Below, one piece after another: positions 59,950 to 64,000 of a stretch of DNA of 64,000 nt. The first letter of the stretch is position 1. Each line of letters starts with the position of its first letter. Under the pieces are notes generated by a model. The model saw only the letters and a list, made by a program, of their open reading frames with translations, had not been told where the DNA came from and did no database searches. This DNA comes from Symbiodinium microadriaticum (lineage: Eukaryota; Sar; Dinophyceae; Suessiales; Symbiodiniaceae), in assembly GCA_001939145.1 (NCBI GenBank), contig LSRX01000669.1:39626-103625 (forward strand). Direction: 5' to 3'. The position numbers were made by a program, and so were the translations under genes.

Positions 59950-60360
59950 AGGGGGTTTAGGATTTAGGGTTTAGGGTGTAGGGTTTAGGGTGTTCGGGTT
60001 AGGGTTCGGCCTAACGTAGTGGTTCGCATGACTAATAAATTACAGTACATGCAATGCCCCAAGAAGACCGCTATATGTTTGTGCTGTAACATACCCCGAA
60101 GCTTTATCTGTAGCCTGGAAGTTGGGATGGAGATGTACGGCGTGCATGCTAGGATCTGGTGCTTAGGTTACAGCCTTTCTGCCACAGTAATGTTTACAAT
60201 GTTTCATGCGTTGAACCCTACACCCTAAGCCACAAACCATGTAAATGTATATAACTAAACCCTGAAAGCCCTTCTGAAGTGTGAATGCTCAATGCAGTTT
60301 CGTGCTTTGGGTTTGGCCCCATTAGCGCCTTCGGTCTTGCATCGTTGTGTTGCAGTTCTC
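59950..60360. other. TTTAGGG patch and weak islands
   Basis: TTTAGGG at 59950-60005, an ORF at 60019-60228 of uncertain status, and an island at 60298-60354 reading FRALGLAPLAPSVLHRCVA that runs straight into a family-B-like palindrome (CTCTAAGGGTCCATG). Confidence 0.4.
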
Positions 60361-60709
60361 TAAGGGTCCATGTTCGGATTTAGGGTTTAGGGTGTAGGGT
60401 TTAGGGTTTTAGGGTTTCATGTAGTAGATGCTTTGGCCTGAATTTAGCCCCTGTACAGGTAGTTCGGGGCCCAAGTATCCAATCAAACCCCAAGAGCCCT
60501 CAACCGAACCGTAAAGCCCTAAACCGAACCCCCTTGGGTTCAGGGCCCAGGGTCCACCAGCCACCCCCAACTGCCCTTTTTTTTCCCTAACTACCCACTA
60601 TGAAGGACCACAAGTACCACAAGGGCTCTATTAACGGGTACTTGGGGGGTGCTGGCAGGGTCCAAAGTTCACAGAACCCCAAAAGGAACCCTTAAACCCT
60701 AAACGGCCC

Positions 60710-60712
<3 letters not shown>

Positions 60713-60760
<48 letters not shown>
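60713..60760. repeat. (CT)n microsatellite
   Basis: Nearly pure CT run. Confidence 0.95.
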
Positions 60761-60762
<2 letters not shown>

Positions 60763-60810
60763 ACCTTAAACCCAGGATGCACAGAACCCCAGACAAGGAA
60801 CCCTTATGAG

Positions 60811-60899
60811 ACTCCGGGGAGGCTCCAGCTGCACCTGAGCCTGCGGTCGCGCCTGGCGCATGGCTGTCGCTGGAATCTGAAGAGGCAGTTTCAAACTAA
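60811..60899 (+). CDS. Candidate terminal exon, acidic
   Basis: Acceptor CTTATGAG. Reads SGEAPAAPEPAVAPGAWLSL then ESEEAVSN and TAA (60897-60899). Pro/Ala/Glu composition is unlike repeat translation. TTTAGGG copies follow, so a donor before the stop is also possible. Confidence 0.5.
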
Positions 60900-60904
60900 G
60901 GGTG

Positions 60905-61015
60905 TAGGTTTTAGTGCTCAGGGTGTAGGGTTTAGGGGTTTGGGGGTTGAGGGGTTTAGGGGTTTAGGGTTTAGGGGTTAGGGTTTAGGGTCTAGGGGTT
61001 TAACAGGGTTTAGGT
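60905..61015 (+). repeat. TTTAGGG tract
   Basis: G-rich telomere-like copies. Confidence 0.8.
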
Positions 61016-61264
61016 TGCAGGCTGTGAGGTTTCGAGGTTTAGGTTTTCGGTGCATTTAAGAGTTCAGGATTCACGGTTGAATGGCCGGGTTTGAGCGTCC
61101 GGTCTAATCAGGTTTTTGCAGTCTTGCTTCGGGGTTGCGGATGTAAGGCATTGGGGTATGCAAGGTTTAGGGTGAGGGCGTTTGCTCCCAACAAGACCCG
61201 TGCTAAGACGGGGCAGTGCACTTTCTAATTAATGTTGGTTTCTTTGATCTCCTTACCTTGCCAG

Positions 61265-61303
61265 CTTTCGGCTTCTGCCACTAAAAGTCGAGGGTGGCGG
61301 AAG
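61265..61303 (+). CDS. 39-nt micro-exon candidate
   Basis: Pyrimidine-rich acceptor CTCCTTACCTTGCCAG, donor CGGAAG|GTTACG. Reads LSASATKSRGWRK, phase 0 at both ends. Confidence 0.5.
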
Positions 61304-61314
61304 GTTACGAACCC

Positions 61315-61365
61315 AACCCTAAGCCCTAAACCCTAAACCCCTAAACCCCTAAACCCTAAACAATC
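61315..61365 (+). repeat. CCCTAAA tract
   Basis: C-rich copies between two micro-exons. Confidence 0.8.
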
Positions 61366-61386
61366 AACCCGACGGTTCATGCCAAG

Positions 61387-61432
61387 CCCAGAGTTGGCAT
61401 CCAAGACGTCCATGAGCTGCCTTGCCGGCCAT
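61387..61432 (+). CDS. Candidate exon, frame undecided
   Basis: Acceptor CATGCCAAG, donor GGCCAT|GTGAAG. Phase from 61265 gives PRVGIQDVHELPCRP; another frame reads PELASKTSMSCLAGH. Both are plausible. Confidence 0.45.
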
Positions 61433-61486
61433 GTGAAGGATACCTCCAAACCCTAAACCCTAAGCCCTAACCTCCAAACAAAGCAG

Positions 61487-61537
61487 CGGGCTCGGCATCC
61501 TGACGGCACTCCTGGCGACCAAGAACTGCAATTTGCG
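61487..61537 (+). CDS. Candidate exon, unrecognised
   Basis: Acceptor AAAGCAG, donor TTTGCG|GTTTAG. Reads GLGILTALLATKNCNL. The TTTAGGG tract begins in the donor itself. Confidence 0.5.
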
Positions 61538-61662
61538 GTTTAGGGTTTAAGGTTTAGGCGTTAGGCTTTAGGGACCCTTAATATGGGCTAAAACTATAGT
61601 TACCCGAATTATAACCCACTTATGACTGCCCATGAACCTCCAAGTTTGCATGAACCATGCAG

Positions 61663-61735
61663 CCGGAGTGGGGCTTTTGCAACGGGGTCAGGACTGGGAT
61701 TGACGACGGCATCTCCATCACATATAGACCCCAAA
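61663..61735 (+). CDS. Candidate exon, unrecognised
   Basis: Acceptor AACCATGCAG. One frame reads PEWGFCNGVRTGIDDGISIT. A half copy of family C (61590-61645) precedes it. Confidence 0.45.
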
Positions 61736-61838
61736 GCCCGACACTCTTGACCCGAAAACCCTCAAACCCGAGCCCTATTTAAACCCTAAGCCCGAAACCT
61801 AAAAAGTCAAAATGCTTAGAAGATGAAACAACCTGAAG

Positions 61839-61886
61839 CTTCGGTTCTTTGCGGGTCTCGGCCTCAGGGCGGCGGCTCGTTCGCAG
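61839..61886 (+). CDS. Candidate exon, unrecognised
   Basis: Acceptor CCTGAAG, donor TCGCAG|GTACGA. Reads LRFFAGLGLRAAARSQ, phase 0 on both sides. Confidence 0.5.
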
Positions 61887-61952
61887 GTACGATTTTCAGG
61901 GACTCAGGGGTTTCTGGGTTCGTGTTGAGGCATTTAGTTTAAGTTATCATAG

Positions 61953-62369
61953 TAGCAAAAACCCGGGTTTGCGGTTTACGGAATTTTATGGGACTTAGGG
62001 TTCAGGGTTTAGGAGAAGTCGGGGGCTTCAGGGTGCGAGGATTGAAGCCTCAAAGTCTGGACAAGCATCATCCAGCGGCCTCACTCAGCAAACATAGATA
62101 GATAAATAGATAGATAGATAGATAGATAGGGGTTTCGGGGTTATATGATAATGTAAATTCCCTACTAGCAAAAACCCGGGTTTGCGGTTTACGGAATTTT
62201 ATGGGACTTAGGGTTCAGGGTTTAGGAGAAGTCGGGGGCTTCAGGGTGCGAGGATTGAAGCCTCAAAGTCTGGACAAGCATCATCCAGCGGCCTCACTCA
62301 GCAAACATAGATAGATAAATAGATAGATAGATAGATAGATAGGGGTTTCGGGGTTATATGATAATGTAA
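61953..62369 (+). repeat. Tandem duplication of a 204-bp unit
   Basis: 61953-62156 and 62166-62369 appear identical, offset 213 bases, including a GATA microsatellite and TTTAGGG copies. Either a recent duplication or an assembly artefact. Confidence 0.9.
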
Positions 62370-62558
62370 CTTAACTAAACTCTGTGTATATCTCTGTAGA
62401 GAGAGAGAGAGAGAGAGAGAGACGGCTTATAAGGTCCTGTACGGTAGGTCCACATTGTTTACATGGGGACCTTACCAGTTATTCCAGATCCCCCCACATT
62501 CTGCTCAGGCCGAAACACCACCAAACAGGAATACATTTATAGTTTAGGGTTTAGGGGG

Positions 62559-62659
62559 AACAAGCTGCACAAAGTTTGGGCTTGGCTTGGCGTTGCCGCA
62601 GTTTCGCGCGCGGCTTTCGGCAGCAGCAGGGCTGCTACGAGGCCTTGGTATATGCAAGA
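62559..62659 (+). CDS. Candidate exon, unrecognised
   Basis: Open frame NKLHKVWAWLGVAAVSRAAF then GSSRAATRPWYMQ after a TTTAGGG patch, with donor CAAGA|GTAGTA. An alternative begins at the acceptor TTGCCGCAG (FRARLSAAAGLLRGLGICKS). Confidence 0.4.
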
Positions 62660-62759
62660 GTAGTATATGGAGCATGACAGAACCCGGTGCCTGATGCCCG
62701 TGTTGTCCAGGGTAGTTATCATCGTCAATCCCGGCGCTACTAGCATAGAAGCCTCAATA

Positions 62760-63390
62760 ATTACCCATGCTATACCGTTCCGTGGGGTTCCGATTCCAAC
62801 TATAGTATAAACACCAAAAGAATCCTTGCTAAGAACAAAGGCTCCAAAATTTGTTTCGTCCAGGTGCCAGGTGTTTGGAGTTCATCGTGCTTCAGCATGG
62901 ATCCTGAATTTCATGTCTGCTTTAGTCTTATTTTTTCGAATCATCGGGGCCTGAATATTCACCAATAGTATCCCCGCATATCCCCCCCCTCCGGCGTGTA
63001 ATGTGATATAACCACCCAACCTGTTCCAATTGCTAAGGCCCTTACTTTGCTTCTGCAGGGTGCTAGCTTCTTCGACCCAAACCATGGTAAGGTCCAACCA
63101 GACATGCTTCCTTAGCCCTCTAATCCTGACCCCTATAGTGAGCTATAGAGTCACTCATATAGGGGCCTTAAACAATTTATAAAATAGAATAGAGTTTTGG
63201 GGGTTCCTCAAGTTACAGGGGATAGCCCCTAAACCATGAGGTTATTGAGCCCACTGGTACAAAAGTAGGGCCAGCAGATGCCACACAGGAAGGCTTTTGA
63301 GGGTGGGAGTTTCTATACAGAGAGCCTGAACCCTAAGCCCTACAGCCAAAAAGCCCCAAACCCCCAAGCACAATACTCCGGGGTTTATGG
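62760..63390. other. Stretch without supportable gene
   Basis: Parts of inverted-repeat elements (around 62755-62825, 62945-63040, 63140-63230) and unique sequence; nothing I can call coding. Confidence 0.5.
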
Positions 63391-63394
63391 TGTG

Positions 63395-63470
63395 AGTAGT
63401 TCTCCTTTGTTGGGTCTCCAATATAGTACGGCACCCTTACAAAAGGGACCCTAATTTAGAGAGCTACCCA
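63395..63470. repeat. Palindromic element, family G
   Basis: GTAGTTCTCCTTTGTTGGGT, TATAGTACGGCACCCTTACA and GACCCTAATTTAGAGAGCTA. Confidence 0.65.
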
Positions 63471-63559
63471 TGTAGGGTTTAAGGGGCCTGGGTTCCTGAT
63501 CACCGTTCAGTAAAATGCAGCTCGATGATAGGGGTTCGGCTCCCTTGGCCCTAGGCATA

Positions 63560-63900
63560 TGTCTATGTATGCGTATGTATATACATACACAGATGTAGGT
63601 ATAGATATAACTATGAAGACAAAATTAAGCAGATTGGTAAACACATGACTTGAAAAATGTATATATACACATGTATGTACGTGTGTATGTATATGTATAT
63701 ATATATATATACACACACATGTGTGTGTACCGTCTGTGACAGTTGGGGAATTGAGTGTTGCTTTCGGGGATGGGGTTTAGGAGTTGAGAATATTTACTTG
63801 TGGATTTTTGTTTTGGTGTGTGCGTGCGTGCGTGTGTGCGTGTGTGCGTGTGTGCGTGTGTGCGTGTGTGGGTATGTGTGTGTGTGTGTGTGTGTTTCGG
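63560..63900. repeat. TATG, TA and GT microsatellites
   Basis: ATGTATG/TA runs (63560-63730) and (GT/GC)n at 63815-63895. The terminal 100 bases show no clear exon. Confidence 0.9.
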
Positions 63901-64000
63901 TTAAACAAGTCGAGAAAGTCAGGGTTTTGCATTTTGGGGAACACCGGAACATGTTGCTCAAGCCACGATGCCGAACCGGAACCTTTAAACGGAAACCCAA

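Noticed and set aside
1-64000. tRNA, rRNA, bacterial promoters or operons
   Set aside because: I saw no cloverleaf with conserved loops, no rRNA core segments and nothing prokaryotic. I cannot run a covariance search, so small RNA genes in unique stretches are not excluded.

Overview
The window reads as nuclear DNA of a photosynthetic dinoflagellate or a close relative such as a chromerid. Three things point there. The commonest word is the TTTAGGG/CCCTAAA heptamer (the Arabidopsis-type telomere repeat also used by dinoflagellates), scattered in short tracts through the whole window rather than at one end. A nearly complete chlorophyll a/c-type light-harvesting (LHC/FCP-like) protein can be read across tiny exons. 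Splice donors include GC and possibly GA as well as GT, as reported for Symbiodiniaceae. I see no bacterial genes, rRNA, tRNA or CRISPR.

Almost nothing is coded in long ORFs. Genes are cut into micro-exons of about 25-270 nt, separated by introns of about 0.1-3 kb filled with repeats. Every exon I could assign to a recognised family lies on the plus strand, which fits a unidirectional gene array. Exons were found as unique islands with AG acceptors, GT/GC donors, one protein-like frame and matching phases from exon to exon; I could run no alignment or RNA comparison.

Layout: (1) ~0.3-13.4 kb, a two-pore potassium channel with filters TTVGFGD (4255) and TTVGYGD (12662). (2) ~16.2-20.9 kb, exons of an unassigned coding stretch, phase-compatible with the next gene. 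(3) 22.1-29.8 kb, the LHC gene in nine exons with all three membrane helices and a stop. (4) 34.7-35.5 kb, three linked exons, then an intact 87-codon ORF beside a 3.1-kb perfect 8-bp satellite. (5) 40.9-42.2 kb, a four-exon gene with a cysteine-phosphatase loop (HCNVGRVRS) and a stop. (6) 42.2-49.3 kb, further islands including a coiled-coil ORF. (7) 51.1-57.9 kb, an eleven-exon phase-consistent chain from ATG to stop, family unknown. (8) 59.7-62.7 kb, more micro-exons.

The most interesting signal is structural. Exon islands are repeatedly preceded by CCCTAAA tracts and followed by TTTAGGG tracts, so many introns begin with TTTAGGG and end with CCCTAAA. In the pre-mRNA the two ends are complementary and could pair, bringing donor and acceptor together. 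Other introns carry instead one of several families of ~70-120-bp imperfect palindromes. In the phosphatase-like gene three consecutive short introns are built on three different inverted-repeat types, one of them the telomere-like pair. I infer that both telomere-like inverted repeats and MITE-like palindromes act here as intron-generating (introner-like) elements or splice-bridging structures. Two N gaps (502 and 800 bases) and five single Ns mark assembly joins, at least two of them beside nearby duplications that look artefactual.
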